64,000 bases of DNA from Pectinatus brassicae (GTDB lineage: Bacteria; Bacillota; Negativicutes; Selenomonadales; Selenomonadaceae): contig NZ_JACHFH010000006.1 in NCBI RefSeq assembly GCF_014201835.1, positions 36,540 to 100,539 of the forward strand, read 5' to 3'. The translations under genes were made by a program, and so were the position numbers. Below are positions 26,229 to 35,567 of the stretch, one piece after another (position 1 is the first letter of the stretch; every line of letters begins with the position of its first letter). The notes beneath the pieces are model-generated. The model made no database searches. It saw nothing but the letters and a program-made list of their open reading frames with translations, and was not told the DNA's origin.

Positions 26229-27254
26229 TTAATTTACCAGCTCAAATAAGACCTTAACGCGTCCGCCGCAAATCATTCCCAATTTGCTGGCATCCTGCGG
26301 ACTTAGATCATATTCTTCTATTACTGCTGTTTTTTCAGCTATAATTTGCACGGCTCTCTTTTGTGCTGCATACTCGACGGCACCGCCGCCAATTGTTCCA
26401 AAAATCTTACCGCTTTGCGTTACCAGCATTTTACTGCCAACACCACGCGGTGATGAACCATGTTTTTCAATAATTGTTGCAACAACCGCTTTTTCTTGTA
26501 TTTTTCCGACCACAATCTCTTCTAATGCGGCAAATACATTATTTTGCGTTCTATCTCCCACAAAAGCACTTTTTATTGCAATAATCTCAGCCAAAATACT
26601 TACAGCAATTTCTTCCACCGTTATTGCTCCAATCGGCAAGCCAATAGGCGCATGTATATTATCTATCTGTGTATTTTCATAGCCTTTATCATGTAATTTC
26701 TGCCTGATAATGCCAACTTTTTGCTTACTGCCTATCATTCCCAAATAACGATAATATTTTTTCTGCAGCACCGCCAGAACTGCCCTAAAATCATCTTTAT
26801 GTCCTCTGGTCACTATAACATAATAAGCATTATCACCAAAATCCTGTTGTAACGCTCTATCTACTCTTTCGGCAATCCGTTGTGAATAAGGAAATCTCTC
26901 CAAACTCACAAATTCTGCTCTATCATCAATTACTACGGTATTAAATTCCAGAAATTCTGCTAACTTTGCTATTGCCACTGCTACATGACCACCGCCCACA
27001 ATAACAACAGTTGGAATATCATTAATACTTTCAATAAAATAACTATTATCTTGATCTTTAACTATTTGCGGTAATTTTTCTTTGCTTATATCAATACCAA
27101 TTTCTTTCAGATCATTTGCTGCAATGATAGTCTTTTCTCCAATATTGCCATTAAGCAGCGTTTTTGTATAAAATGTCTGCTTTTTATTATACAATTTTAA
27201 AATATTTTCATATATTTTTTCCATTACTGCACCACTAATTTTATATTTATCCAT
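26229..27254 (-). CDS. XdhC/CoxI-family Mo-hydroxylase maturation protein, domains in reversed order
   Basis: A 341-residue XdhC-family protein, a class that prepares sulfurated molybdenum cofactor for xanthine-dehydrogenase-type enzymes. Here a Rossmann domain comes first (about 70-220; TVVIVGGGHVAVAIAKLAEF, IVTRGHKDDFRAV, YLGMIGSKQKV, IHAPIGLPIGAITVEEIAVSI). The CoxI part follows (about 245-341; ATIIEKHGSSPRGVGSKMLV, FGTIGGGAVEY, GMICGGRVKVLFE). In E. coli-type XdhC the order is the opposite. All expected motifs, including the cysteine in MICGG, are kept. It is last in the xdh unit, 9 bases after mocA. The N-terminal 65 residues are unassigned. Confidence 0.88.
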   Translation of the reverse strand: MDKYKISGAVMEKIYENILKLYNKKQTFYTKTLLNGNIGEKTIIAANDLKEIGIDISKEKLPQIVKDQDNSYFIESINDIPTVVIVGGGHVAVAIAKLAEFLEFNTVVIDDRAEFVSLERFPYSQRIAERVDRALQQDFGDNAYYVIVTRGHKDDFRAVLAVLQKKYYRYLGMIGSKQKVGIIRQKLHDKGYENTQIDNIHAPIGLPIGAITVEEIAVSILAEIIAIKSAFVGDRTQNNVFAALEEIVVGKIQEKAVVATIIEKHGSSPRGVGSKMLVTQSGKIFGTIGGGAVEYAAQKRAVQIIAEKTAVIEEYDLSPQDASKLGMICGGRVKVLFELVN

Positions 27255-27263
27255 CTGAATATA

Positions 27264-27863
27264 TTAATCATCTTTTGTGGTCAATCCTAATAATTGCTGA
27301 TACTCAGCTGGTGTATCAACATCAAAATTAAGTCCATCATCAGCTATTGCCAAATAAAATGTTTCTGCTGCCAGCCCTTGCAATATGCTCCGTAAACCGC
27401 CATCACCACTAAAAGCCAATATATCGGCAAAATATTTATTACTAATAAGTGCCGGATGTTTTTGCCGACCATTTTGTACAGGTAAAACAATACCTGATTT
27501 ACTCTTTTTCCAGCAATCAATTAATCCCACAAAAGTTTGCTGAGAAATTGCTGGCATATCTGCTGGCAACAACAATACTGCCTCAACATTGTTTATTGTT
27601 TTCAGACCGCATTGTAAGGAGTATAGCATATCCTTTTCTCGATAATAAGGATTGTAAATAAATTTCACATTACTATATGAAGAAAAATACTGCTCAATAT
27701 CCTTATGACGATATCCGACAACTATGATTATTTCTTCAACACCACTGGTAGAAAGCTTATCAATAGTTGCTGCCAATATTGTCTTTTTTTTATATGGCAG
27801 CAACGGCTTAAAATCTCCCATACGGCTTGACAATCCTGCTGCCGCCACAACTGCTCCCAACAT
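27264..27863 (-). CDS. mocA: MocA/MobA-like molybdenum cofactor nucleotidyltransferase
   Basis: A 199-residue NTP-transferase fold protein with VVAAAGLSSRMGDFKPLLPY (nucleotide loop), VVGYRHKDIEQY, LLPADMPAIS (metal Asp) and GDGGLRSIL. The closest role is MocA (E. coli YgfJ), which makes molybdopterin cytosine dinucleotide for xanthine-dehydrogenase-family enzymes; a guanylyl transfer cannot be excluded. Position between the dehydrogenase and xdhC genes supports a cofactor-dedicated role. Confidence 0.87.
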   Translation of the reverse strand: MLGAVVAAAGLSSRMGDFKPLLPYKKKTILAATIDKLSTSGVEEIIIVVGYRHKDIEQYFSSYSNVKFIYNPYYREKDMLYSLQCGLKTINNVEAVLLLPADMPAISQQTFVGLIDCWKKSKSGIVLPVQNGRQKHPALISNKYFADILAFSGDGGLRSILQGLAAETFYLAIADDGLNFDVDTPAEYQQLLGLTTKDD

Positions 27864-27871
27864 AATATCAC

Positions 27872-30433
27872 CTATTTCTTATAATATGTCTGTCTAAGCG
27901 GCAGTGATGTACGAAATTTTTTATCGAGACGGTAATAGGCATGCGAACAAGCCGGCGAAGTTGGTATCAGACAAAGTTCACCTACTCCTTTTGCCCCGTA
28001 AGCATATGGTGATTTTTCCCCTTTGGACTGAACAAGTTTTATTGTAATGGGTGGAACCATCGTTGCCCGCATCAAATTTAATGATGCCATTTTCATCTTA
28101 GGATAACCACCTTCTACTATAAAATCCTCCGTTAAGGCAAACCCCAGTCCCATAACGATTCCACCTTCAATTTGGCCTTCAACTGAAGGTATATTGACAG
28201 GTGTTCCTACATCGTAAGCCGCCTCAACCTGTTTTAACTTCCCATCTTCGTCTAAAACTATTACCTGCGTACCATAGCTATAGCTAACATGGCTTACTGG
28301 GAATTCTTTTTTAGACCCCATTGGATCGGTCTTGGCAGAAAACTCACCATAAAAGTCCTGCCCTTCCAAGTCTCTCAATATTTTACCATTATCAAGTTCA
28401 ATTTTTAATTTTTCGGCTGCCCGCCGTACGGCTTCGCCAGTAACTACAGTCTGGCGTGAAGCCGTGCTCGTTCCCGAATTTGGTGTGCGTACTGTATCAG
28501 GATCTTCATGTATCAATAAAGACGGCGCAATACCTGTAGTTTCATAAACCATCTGAACGCACATTGTCGCAATCCCCTGCCCCATACAGGCAGCTGAAGT
28601 ACGAATATACACCTTATTATCTTTAACTGACAATATGCAGCGGCCAATATCTTTTAATCCTACTCCTGTTCCGCTGTTTTTAAAGGCACAGGCAATGCCC
28701 GCATAAGGATTTTTTTCATAAATTTCTTTAACAGCTGCTAAACTTTCACGCATAGCACAGTTTTCATCGGCTATCTGCCCATTCGGCAAAACTTCACCTG
28801 CTTTTATCGCATTGCGCCAGCGTATTTCCCATGCTGATATACCTACTTTTTCTGCCAGAAGATTAATATTATTTTCTATGGCAAAACAACTCTGTGTAAC
28901 CCCAAAACCGCGATAAGCTCCGCCTACAACATTATTGGTATAAACAGACATCCCCAGTATATCAATATTTTGATAATTATATGGCCCGCCAGCATGAGTA
29001 CAGGCACGCTGTAACACTGGCCCCCCCAAAGAGGCATATGCTCCGGTATCTGCAATTATAAAAGCCCTCATTGCCGTAAATTTGCCATTTTCATCACAAG
29101 CCAAAGTAAATTCCATATCCATGGCATGACGCTTTGTATGATAATCAAGACTTTCCTGGCGGGAAAATTTAACTTTTACCGGCGTTTTTATATACCAGGC
29201 CATCAATGCTGCAAGATGCTGTACACTCATATCTTCCTTGCCGCCAAAGCCGCCGCCCACCAACATGGAATGGCAATGCACTTTTTCCGGCGCAATATTA
29301 AGCATATTAGAAATTTCTCTTTGCTCATCGTATACTGACTGCCCGCCAGTATACAATAACAATCCACCTTCACCTTCCGGCATTGCAATAGCACATTCCG
29401 GCTCCATGAAAGCATGATCATTAAACGGCGTATGATATTTATGGGTTATTACATATTTTGACTCTTTTATAGCCTTATTTACATCTCCACGCTTTAAATG
29501 TTCACGACTCATTATATTGCCAGTAGAATGAATTAAAGGTGCATCTGCCCGTAATGCATCCTGTGGCGTCGTAACCGGTTCCAGTACTGTATAATCCACT
29601 TCAATCAGAGCTAGTATCTCATCAAGTGCTTCTTTGGAATTAGCTGCTGCTAATGCCAAAACATCTCCGACATATCTGGTAATATTGCCCTGTGCGATCA
29701 TAACATCCCAGTCCTGCACTAAATGCCCAATCTTATTATTGGGCACATCCTTTGCTGTAAGAATTTTTATACAGTCTTTATGCTGAAGTGCCTTGGATAT
29801 ATCTATTTTATTTACAACTGCCCGTGGATATTTAGAACGCAGCGCCTTAGCATAAACCATCCCCGGTACTGTTACATCATCGGTAAATTTACCTTTACCT
29901 AAAACTTTTTCCTTAGCATCAGGCCGCTGAAAATCTGTATTCAAAAATGCTTCTGTATTATCTGCTGGTATACTTTTATTTTCCCGAAAATACTGTGCTG
30001 CCATTAAAATTGCTTTTTCAATTTTTATATAACCTGTGCATCTGCATATATTACCGTTAATTGCCTTTTTTACTTCCGTAGTGGTCGGATTTAAATTTTT
30101 ATCGAGCAGACTTTTAGCCGATATTACCATGCCCGGGATACAAAAGCCACATTGCACTGCCCCTGCCTGGGCAAAACAATATGCATAAACATCCTTTTCC
30201 CTCGTACTGAGCCCTTCTACTGTTATTATTTCAGCATTTTTTAGCTGAGATAATTTCAATACACATGATTTTACTTTATTGCCATTTAATAAAATAGTAC
30301 ATGTACCGCATACACCTGTATCACAGCCACTTTTCACAGAAGTTATCTGTAAGTCATCACGCAAAAAATCGATTAATTTTTTATCTGCTGCCACTGAGAC
30401 ATCTCTGCCATTTACTTTTAAAGAAAACATCAT
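27872..30433 (-). CDS. Selenium-dependent xanthine dehydrogenase-like enzyme (fused 2Fe-2S and Mo subunits)
   Basis: An 853-residue protein. The 2Fe-2S domain (1-150) has GCDTGVCGTCTILLNG and the second cluster AVQCGFCIPGM plus CRCTGYIKIE; the molybdopterin domain (about 170-853) has GGFGGKEDMSVQHLA, GAYRGFGVTQSCF, GQGIATMCVQ and the catalytic Glu in YGAKGVGEL. The fused layout and size match XdhD-type selenium-dependent purine hydroxylases, where selenium is a labile ligand rather than selenocysteine; no in-frame UGA is needed. It lacks an FAD domain, so it may share the FAD subunit encoded upstream. AGGAG favours the second ATG (30430). Likely substrates are xanthine, hypoxanthine or related purines. 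Confidence 0.88.
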   Translation of the reverse strand: MMFSLKVNGRDVSVAADKKLIDFLRDDLQITSVKSGCDTGVCGTCTILLNGNKVKSCVLKLSQLKNAEIITVEGLSTREKDVYAYCFAQAGAVQCGFCIPGMVISAKSLLDKNLNPTTTEVKKAINGNICRCTGYIKIEKAILMAAQYFRENKSIPADNTEAFLNTDFQRPDAKEKVLGKGKFTDDVTVPGMVYAKALRSKYPRAVVNKIDISKALQHKDCIKILTAKDVPNNKIGHLVQDWDVMIAQGNITRYVGDVLALAAANSKEALDEILALIEVDYTVLEPVTTPQDALRADAPLIHSTGNIMSREHLKRGDVNKAIKESKYVITHKYHTPFNDHAFMEPECAIAMPEGEGGLLLYTGGQSVYDEQREISNMLNIAPEKVHCHSMLVGGGFGGKEDMSVQHLAALMAWYIKTPVKVKFSRQESLDYHTKRHAMDMEFTLACDENGKFTAMRAFIIADTGAYASLGGPVLQRACTHAGGPYNYQNIDILGMSVYTNNVVGGAYRGFGVTQSCFAIENNINLLAEKVGISAWEIRWRNAIKAGEVLPNGQIADENCAMRESLAAVKEIYEKNPYAGIACAFKNSGTGVGLKDIGRCILSVKDNKVYIRTSAACMGQGIATMCVQMVYETTGIAPSLLIHEDPDTVRTPNSGTSTASRQTVVTGEAVRRAAEKLKIELDNGKILRDLEGQDFYGEFSAKTDPMGSKKEFPVSHVSYSYGTQVIVLDEDGKLKQVEAAYDVGTPVNIPSVEGQIEGGIVMGLGFALTEDFIVEGGYPKMKMASLNLMRATMVPPITIKLVQSKGEKSPYAYGAKGVGELCLIPTSPACSHAYYRLDKKFRTSLPLRQTYYKK

Positions 30434-30450
30434 AAACTCCTTCGGTCATC

Positions 30451-31293
30451 CTATTTAATACATTTTTCATATACATAGTGCAGCAAATTCATCGCTACCT
30501 GTTTGCGGTATTTTGCTGTTGATCTTATATCATCGATTGGCTTTATCTGTCTGTCATACACATCATAAATATCCGGCAAGACTTTTCCTGTATTTTCATT
30601 ATTTTTTATAAACATATCTTCTGCTTCTGCGAGTCGAACAACTGTTGGTCCTACTGCCCCTATAGCTATTGCTATATTTACAATTTTATCTTTTTCCTTT
30701 TTGGCAGTCATCGCTATTGATACCTTGGAAATTGCAGCAGCCTTGCGCATCGCTGCTTTTTTATAAAAATTTATATTATTATCACCTATTGGTATCTTTA
30801 TAGCTGTTAATAGTTCATTTTCTTTCAAGGCCGTTTTTCCCGGTCCTAAAATAAATTCTCTGATAGGTAGTTCCCGTTCTCCTGCAATTGATTTTAGGCA
30901 AACTATCGCATCCAGAGCATATAACGGCGGCAAAGTATCACCTGCAGGTGATGCGTTGCAGATATTCCCGGCAATTGTCCCCATATTGCGTATTGCTGGT
31001 GCGGCCATTTCCTGCAATGCCAGGTGCAGTATTTGCGGTGTATTCTCCCAGTTTAACAGCCTGTTTAAAGTTATATTCGCTCCAATGATTAAATGCATAT
31101 CTTTTTTTTCTAATACTGTTAATTCATCAATATTTTTTATAAACAGCATATCCTTAGTAAATGTCGGCAGTATTCCTGCTGACTGATGATTACGAACCAT
31201 TAAATCCGTCCCCCCGGCAATTGGACAAACATCATGTTCGTCACAAATTTTTAAAGCCTCAGCCAACGTTTTCGGCATAAATGATTTTACCAT
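30451..31293 (-). CDS. Xanthine dehydrogenase FAD-binding subunit
   Basis: 280 residues of the CoxM/CutM/XdhB family: FAD-binding PIAGGTDLMV near residue 20 and GTIAGNICNASPAGDTLPPL near 105, then the C-terminal CO-dehydrogenase flavoprotein domain (about 170-280). It passes electrons between the 2Fe-2S subunit and NAD(P) or another carrier. It overlaps the 2Fe-2S gene upstream by 7 bases, and 17 bases separate it from the fused dehydrogenase downstream, so it may serve both enzymes. Confidence 0.93.
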   Translation of the reverse strand: MVKSFMPKTLAEALKICDEHDVCPIAGGTDLMVRNHQSAGILPTFTKDMLFIKNIDELTVLEKKDMHLIIGANITLNRLLNWENTPQILHLALQEMAAPAIRNMGTIAGNICNASPAGDTLPPLYALDAIVCLKSIAGERELPIREFILGPGKTALKENELLTAIKIPIGDNNINFYKKAAMRKAAAISKVSIAMTAKKEKDKIVNIAIAIGAVGPTVVRLAEAEDMFIKNNENTGKVLPDIYDVYDRQIKPIDDIRSTAKYRKQVAMNLLHYVYEKCIK

Positions 31294-31760
31294 AGCCCGT
31301 CACCCGTATCAGCTGCCATCTGTATAGCTTCAATAATCATATTATAGCCCGTACAGCGGCAAAGATTTCCTGATATTGCCTGTCGTATCTGCATTTCTGT
31401 CGGATGAGGAATTTTATTCAGCAGTGCTTCCGCGGCTAAAATCATGCCTGGGGTACAAAAGCCGCACTGTACCGCACCAGCCTCAGCAAAGGCATTCGCT
31501 AATTTTTCATAACGTTTCTCTTCTGAAAATCCCTCAATAGTTATTATCTCATGCCCGGCAGCATTTCCCACGGGTACCAGGCAGCTGCTTACCAGCTCGT
31601 GATCCATCAGTACTGAACAGGCCCCGCATTCACCTTCACCACAGCCTTCTTTAGGACCGGTAAATCCCATATCTTCCCGCAAAACATCCAGCAGTCTTTT
31701 GGTCGCATCCGCATCTATTGTCACATTTTTCCCATTTAATATAAATGAAATATCAGCCAT
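31287..31760 (-). CDS. Xanthine dehydrogenase 2Fe-2S subunit
   Basis: A 157-residue CutS/XdhC-type electron-transfer subunit. The plant-type cluster cysteines are in GCGEGECGACSVLMD and the second cluster in AVQCGFCTPGM and GNLCRCTGYNMI. It relays electrons from the Mo site to the FAD subunit. It overlaps both neighbours by a few bases, indicating translational coupling of the three subunits. Confidence 0.95.
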   Translation of the reverse strand: MADISFILNGKNVTIDADATKRLLDVLREDMGFTGPKEGCGEGECGACSVLMDHELVSSCLVPVGNAAGHEIITIEGFSEEKRYEKLANAFAEAGAVQCGFCTPGMILAAEALLNKIPHPTEMQIRQAISGNLCRCTGYNMIIEAIQMAADTGDGLW

Positions 31761-33906
31761 GTTTAATTACCTCATCTAAAATATATTCCGCGGTTATCGG
31801 CAGTCTATCTATATGAATCCGCATTGCCTGCCCAACTGCCGCTGCATAGGCAGGAGCCGCTCCCAATAATGTTAGTTCACCGGCTCCCTTGGCGCCATAT
31901 GGTCCATCTTCATACGACGATTCCACTAAACAATTTTTTATTGACGCAAAATCCATTGCTGTTGGTATTGTATAATTAGTTAAATTATTTTGCCTGGAAT
32001 GACCTTTACTATCGTTAGTCATAACCTCCATTCCAGCATAACCCAACCCCTGAACAACACCACCTTGAATCTGCCCTTCAATTATCCGTTCATCAATAGG
32101 CTGGCCTACATCAAACACTGTCCATATACCAGTTACTGTAACTTCATAAGTCAGCGGATCAACTTTTGTTTCTACAACATTTACTCCCCAGGCATAAGCC
32201 GGATAAGCATCACCTAATGATTTGCCGCCATCCCATTTTATTCTCGCTGGTGCTTCATAATCCTGAATTATTTCTATGTCATTGTCTTCATGCCATCTTT
32301 GTTTTAATTTTTCTGCTGCTTTTTGCAATAATCGTCCTACTATCATAATTGAGCGTGATGCTACTGTAGGACCAGAATCGGGAACTTTATCTGTATCTGG
32401 ATAAGGAAAATCTATATTTTCCAGCGGAATAGCCAGTGCTTTTGCCGCTATTTTTCTAAAAGTGGTCTGAAGCCCCTGCCCCATATCAACATTAGCTGCA
32501 AAAATTTCTACCCGCTGCGAATTTTTTTTCTTGCATAATTTTAATTTAGCCTTGATAATATCCTGTTCTCCGCTGCCAGTAAAACCGCAGCCATGCAGAA
32601 AAAGGGATATTCCTATTCCTTTATGGAATTGCGGCTGCTCACCATACATTTTTTTCTTTTTGCTGTAATCTGAAATCTGGTCAACCTTTGCTAGCATTTC
32701 CGGCAACTTTATCTCATCATAAAACACCCCATCTGTAGCAGTTGTATCTCCTTGTTTTGCCATATAACGCATTTTATAATCAATAGCAGATACGCCTGCC
32801 TTGCGAGCCAAACTTTCCATATGCATTTCAATGGCAAAAATGGACTGCGGTGCGCCAAAACCGCGAAAAGCACCATTAGGAACGGTATTTGTCGCTATCA
32901 CAGCTCCTGTTATCTGTAAATTGGCAATACTATATACCCCGCAAATATTATATATACTGCGTTGTAAAACAACTTCAGAAATTCCCGCATAAGCGCCGCC
33001 ATCAAGTTTTACATCAGCCTTTACTCCCAAAATATTATTTTCCCCATCCAATGCTGTTTTAAAAATTATTTCTGCCGGATGACGTCTTGGTGTATAAGCA
33101 GTATCTTCCTCGCGATCATAAAAAATTGCTACTGGTTTTTGTGTTTTTAAGGCAGCAAAAGCAGCATGTCCAGCCAGTAAGGACGGATAATCCTCCTTAC
33201 CGCCAAAAGCTCCGCCTGTAACAGTCTGTACTACCTGAATTTTACTACTGTCTATTCCGATTGCCTGTATTAAAGCATTCTTTACATAATAAGGACACTG
33301 CATTGAACCATATATAGTAATTTTTCCCGCTTTACCGGGCACAGCTATCATTGATTGATTTTCTAAATAAGCTTGTTTTTGGTAACCAGTAGAATATTTT
33401 TCTTCAACAATTGTTGCCGCTTTGGCAAAAGCTGTTTTTACGTCACCTTTTTCATATTTATAATCAGCAAATTTATTATCTGTGCCATATATAGGTTTCT
33501 TTACATTATTTAATGCTTCTTCTATTGTAAATATTGCAGGAATTTCTTCATATACTATTTTTACTTCATCAGCCAATTTTTTCAGTAATGCTCTATCTGC
33601 TCCAACTAATAGTAATATTGCTTCACCATAATAATTTATTTTATCTTCTGCCAAAAACGGCCAGTCATCAGTCAAAAATTTTATGCGATTCTTACCAGGA
33701 ACATCAGCGGCTGTAATTACAAAATATTCCTCTGGCAAAGCAGGAATTTTTATAGATTTTATACGTCCCCGCGAACAGCTTGACCTTACTGTTCTGGCAT
33801 ACAGCATTTCAGAAATATTGTAATCAGCAGCATACTTTGCCTTACCTGATAATTTTATATCATTATCAACTTTTTTTATTGGTTTTCCAATATCTGAATA
33901 TAGCAC
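31753..33906 (-). CDS. Xanthine dehydrogenase molybdopterin-binding subunit
   Basis: A 717-residue large subunit of a three-subunit xanthine dehydrogenase-type enzyme. The N-terminal aldehyde oxidase/xanthine dehydrogenase hammerhead domain (to about 120) is followed by the Mo-binding domains with TVTGGAFGGKEDYPS, GAFRGFGAPQSIF, NVDMGQGLQTTFRKI and catalytic Glu in PYGAKGAGELTL. Its FeS and FAD partners follow with overlapping ends. A purine substrate is inferred from the neighbouring permease, SsnA and hydantoinase genes; the sequence alone does not exclude another N-heterocycle. Confidence 0.9.
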   Translation of the reverse strand: MLYSDIGKPIKKVDNDIKLSGKAKYAADYNISEMLYARTVRSSCSRGRIKSIKIPALPEEYFVITAADVPGKNRIKFLTDDWPFLAEDKINYYGEAILLLVGADRALLKKLADEVKIVYEEIPAIFTIEEALNNVKKPIYGTDNKFADYKYEKGDVKTAFAKAATIVEEKYSTGYQKQAYLENQSMIAVPGKAGKITIYGSMQCPYYVKNALIQAIGIDSSKIQVVQTVTGGAFGGKEDYPSLLAGHAAFAALKTQKPVAIFYDREEDTAYTPRRHPAEIIFKTALDGENNILGVKADVKLDGGAYAGISEVVLQRSIYNICGVYSIANLQITGAVIATNTVPNGAFRGFGAPQSIFAIEMHMESLARKAGVSAIDYKMRYMAKQGDTTATDGVFYDEIKLPEMLAKVDQISDYSKKKKMYGEQPQFHKGIGISLFLHGCGFTGSGEQDIIKAKLKLCKKKNSQRVEIFAANVDMGQGLQTTFRKIAAKALAIPLENIDFPYPDTDKVPDSGPTVASRSIMIVGRLLQKAAEKLKQRWHEDNDIEIIQDYEAPARIKWDGGKSLGDAYPAYAWGVNVVETKVDPLTYEVTVTGIWTVFDVGQPIDERIIEGQIQGGVVQGLGYAGMEVMTNDSKGHSRQNNLTNYTIPTAMDFASIKNCLVESSYEDGPYGAKGAGELTLLGAAPAYAAAVGQAMRIHIDRLPITAEYILDEVIKHG

Positions 33907-33920
33907 AATTATTACCTTCT

Positions 33921-35561
33921 TTATCTATTTAAACGCATATCTGTTTGTATTGCTGTCATTAGCGCTTCATATTCCAAGCAAATTTTTTCAGTCTCATTCA
34001 TCCGTACTTCTACTGCTTGTATTGTTTTTAATAATCCCTTGTTGGTACTATTTTTATATTCGTCACACGAATAAAAAACAGTAAATTTATCACGATATGG
34101 TGCTCCGTCATAGGGACAAAAAGTTGCGCAATTACCACATTCATTGCAATAATCATCAATATGCACAATTTGTATTTTTTCTCCAGCCTTGACCATAATA
34201 TTAGCCCGATTAGGACAAACATTTATGCATAATCCACAGTTTTTGCAGTTGAATAATGGCAGCTTTTCCTTATATTTAGTCCTTGCTGCAGTTTTTTTAT
34301 TGTAATAACTATCCTGCAGTGAAACCTGCAGCAGTGCTGTTAAATCTTCACTTTGCGGACGACAGCTATTTTCTTTAGTGTTTTTAAAAATATCTGCATA
34401 ATCACTTAAATAGCGATAACCTTTCCCCTTCAGTAATATTGTGGCCATAGTTATCGGAAAAATACCGGCATTGTTTACAGCTTTTATATTATAACTGTCA
34501 ATGCCACCGGAAAAAGATATCGGCAATGCTCTTCCAAAATTATTTGCTAACTTTTCAGCTACTGCTATTGCCAATAAAAACAACGGCTTGCCGGAAAGAT
34601 ACATTTGCTTATCCGGCAATTGATTATCCGTAACCATTACCGGTAATGTGTTCGTAAGCTTTACACCAAAAAAAATATTATTACTTTTAGCTATATGTAA
34701 TAAATTTTTAAGCATTAATAATGCTGCTGGCCGCTGTAAATCATTATCAAACTGTTCTTTTATCAGGTTAATATAAGCATAGCCTTTACTTTTCAATATA
34801 GATTTAGTCTGAGTCCAGCCATTTAATGTTGGATTTAATTTTATATAAACAGGTATTTTCTTTTCAACTATAAGATATTGTGCTATATTTTCAATTTCTT
34901 CTGCCGGGCAGCCATGCATAGTTGATACAGTTATCGAATCCGCTATTTGTGTTTTTATCTGCAATAAATCATCCTGTGAAAAATTATCAAAAGTATCTAA
35001 ATTATTGACAAGCACATCATAACATTCCTGATAAATTTCCATTTGTCCGGCATCTATCATCGCATTGATAAAAGAATCCACCTTAGTACTTGTTATACCT
35101 TGCAAATCATAGCCAACGCTCATATTAAAACTAAACCCGTCACTTCGTCCTAAACCAAATTCCACCGCCATAAATTTTAATAAAAAATAAGCTTTTACAT
35201 ATTCAGCCAAAGCTTGTTCTATATTCAGTTCTGTTGACCATTCAATGTTATAGCATTCATCAGGTACAGCGATGCAGGGCTTATTTATCTGCATCGCCTC
35301 ACCGTCAATTATCTGCACCGTTTTTAATTCAAAAAATCGTGCTCCCGCTGCATAGCCGGCGGCAATATTTTGTGCCAGCTGCGTATGCGGTCCTGCCGCA
35401 GGGCCAAAAGGCATTTCTATATTCATATATTCATTTTTATATGAACTGCTTTTGTCTGCTATATATACTGGTACCTCATAAACCGTTCTGTTTTCTTTAT
35501 ATTCTTCTATTATATTTTTCAATAATACAGCAAATCCTGTCGGTATCATCTTATCACTCAT
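33921..35561 (-). CDS. YgfK-like flavin/Fe-S oxidoreductase lacking the NAD(P)-binding module
   Basis: 546 residues. The N-terminal part (about 1-400) is a dihydropyrimidine/dihydroorotate-dehydrogenase-like barrel (MPFGPAAGPHTQLAQNIAAG, ISFSGGIDSYNIKAV), and the C-terminus carries two 4Fe-4S motifs (CKNCGLCINVCPNRA, CNECGNCATFCPYDGAP). Family and position match E. coli YgfK, which is about 1030 residues and has a GltD-like FAD/NAD(P)H module in the middle; that module is absent here and the frame is continuous. It may reduce or oxidise a purine-derived ring using ferredoxin-type electrons instead of NAD(P)H. A selenate reductase role, a name given to YgfK, is not supported by context. Confidence 0.82.
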   Translation of the reverse strand: MSDKMIPTGFAVLLKNIIEEYKENRTVYEVPVYIADKSSSYKNEYMNIEMPFGPAAGPHTQLAQNIAAGYAAGARFFELKTVQIIDGEAMQINKPCIAVPDECYNIEWSTELNIEQALAEYVKAYFLLKFMAVEFGLGRSDGFSFNMSVGYDLQGITSTKVDSFINAMIDAGQMEIYQECYDVLVNNLDTFDNFSQDDLLQIKTQIADSITVSTMHGCPAEEIENIAQYLIVEKKIPVYIKLNPTLNGWTQTKSILKSKGYAYINLIKEQFDNDLQRPAALLMLKNLLHIAKSNNIFFGVKLTNTLPVMVTDNQLPDKQMYLSGKPLFLLAIAVAEKLANNFGRALPISFSGGIDSYNIKAVNNAGIFPITMATILLKGKGYRYLSDYADIFKNTKENSCRPQSEDLTALLQVSLQDSYYNKKTAARTKYKEKLPLFNCKNCGLCINVCPNRANIMVKAGEKIQIVHIDDYCNECGNCATFCPYDGAPYRDKFTVFYSCDEYKNSTNKGLLKTIQAVEVRMNETEKICLEYEALMTAIQTDMRLNR

Positions 35562-35567
35562 ATTTTT

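Noticed and set aside
27872..33906. Selenocysteine codon in the xanthine dehydrogenases
   Set aside because: Both large subunits read through without any in-frame UGA; selenium in this class is a labile non-protein ligand.
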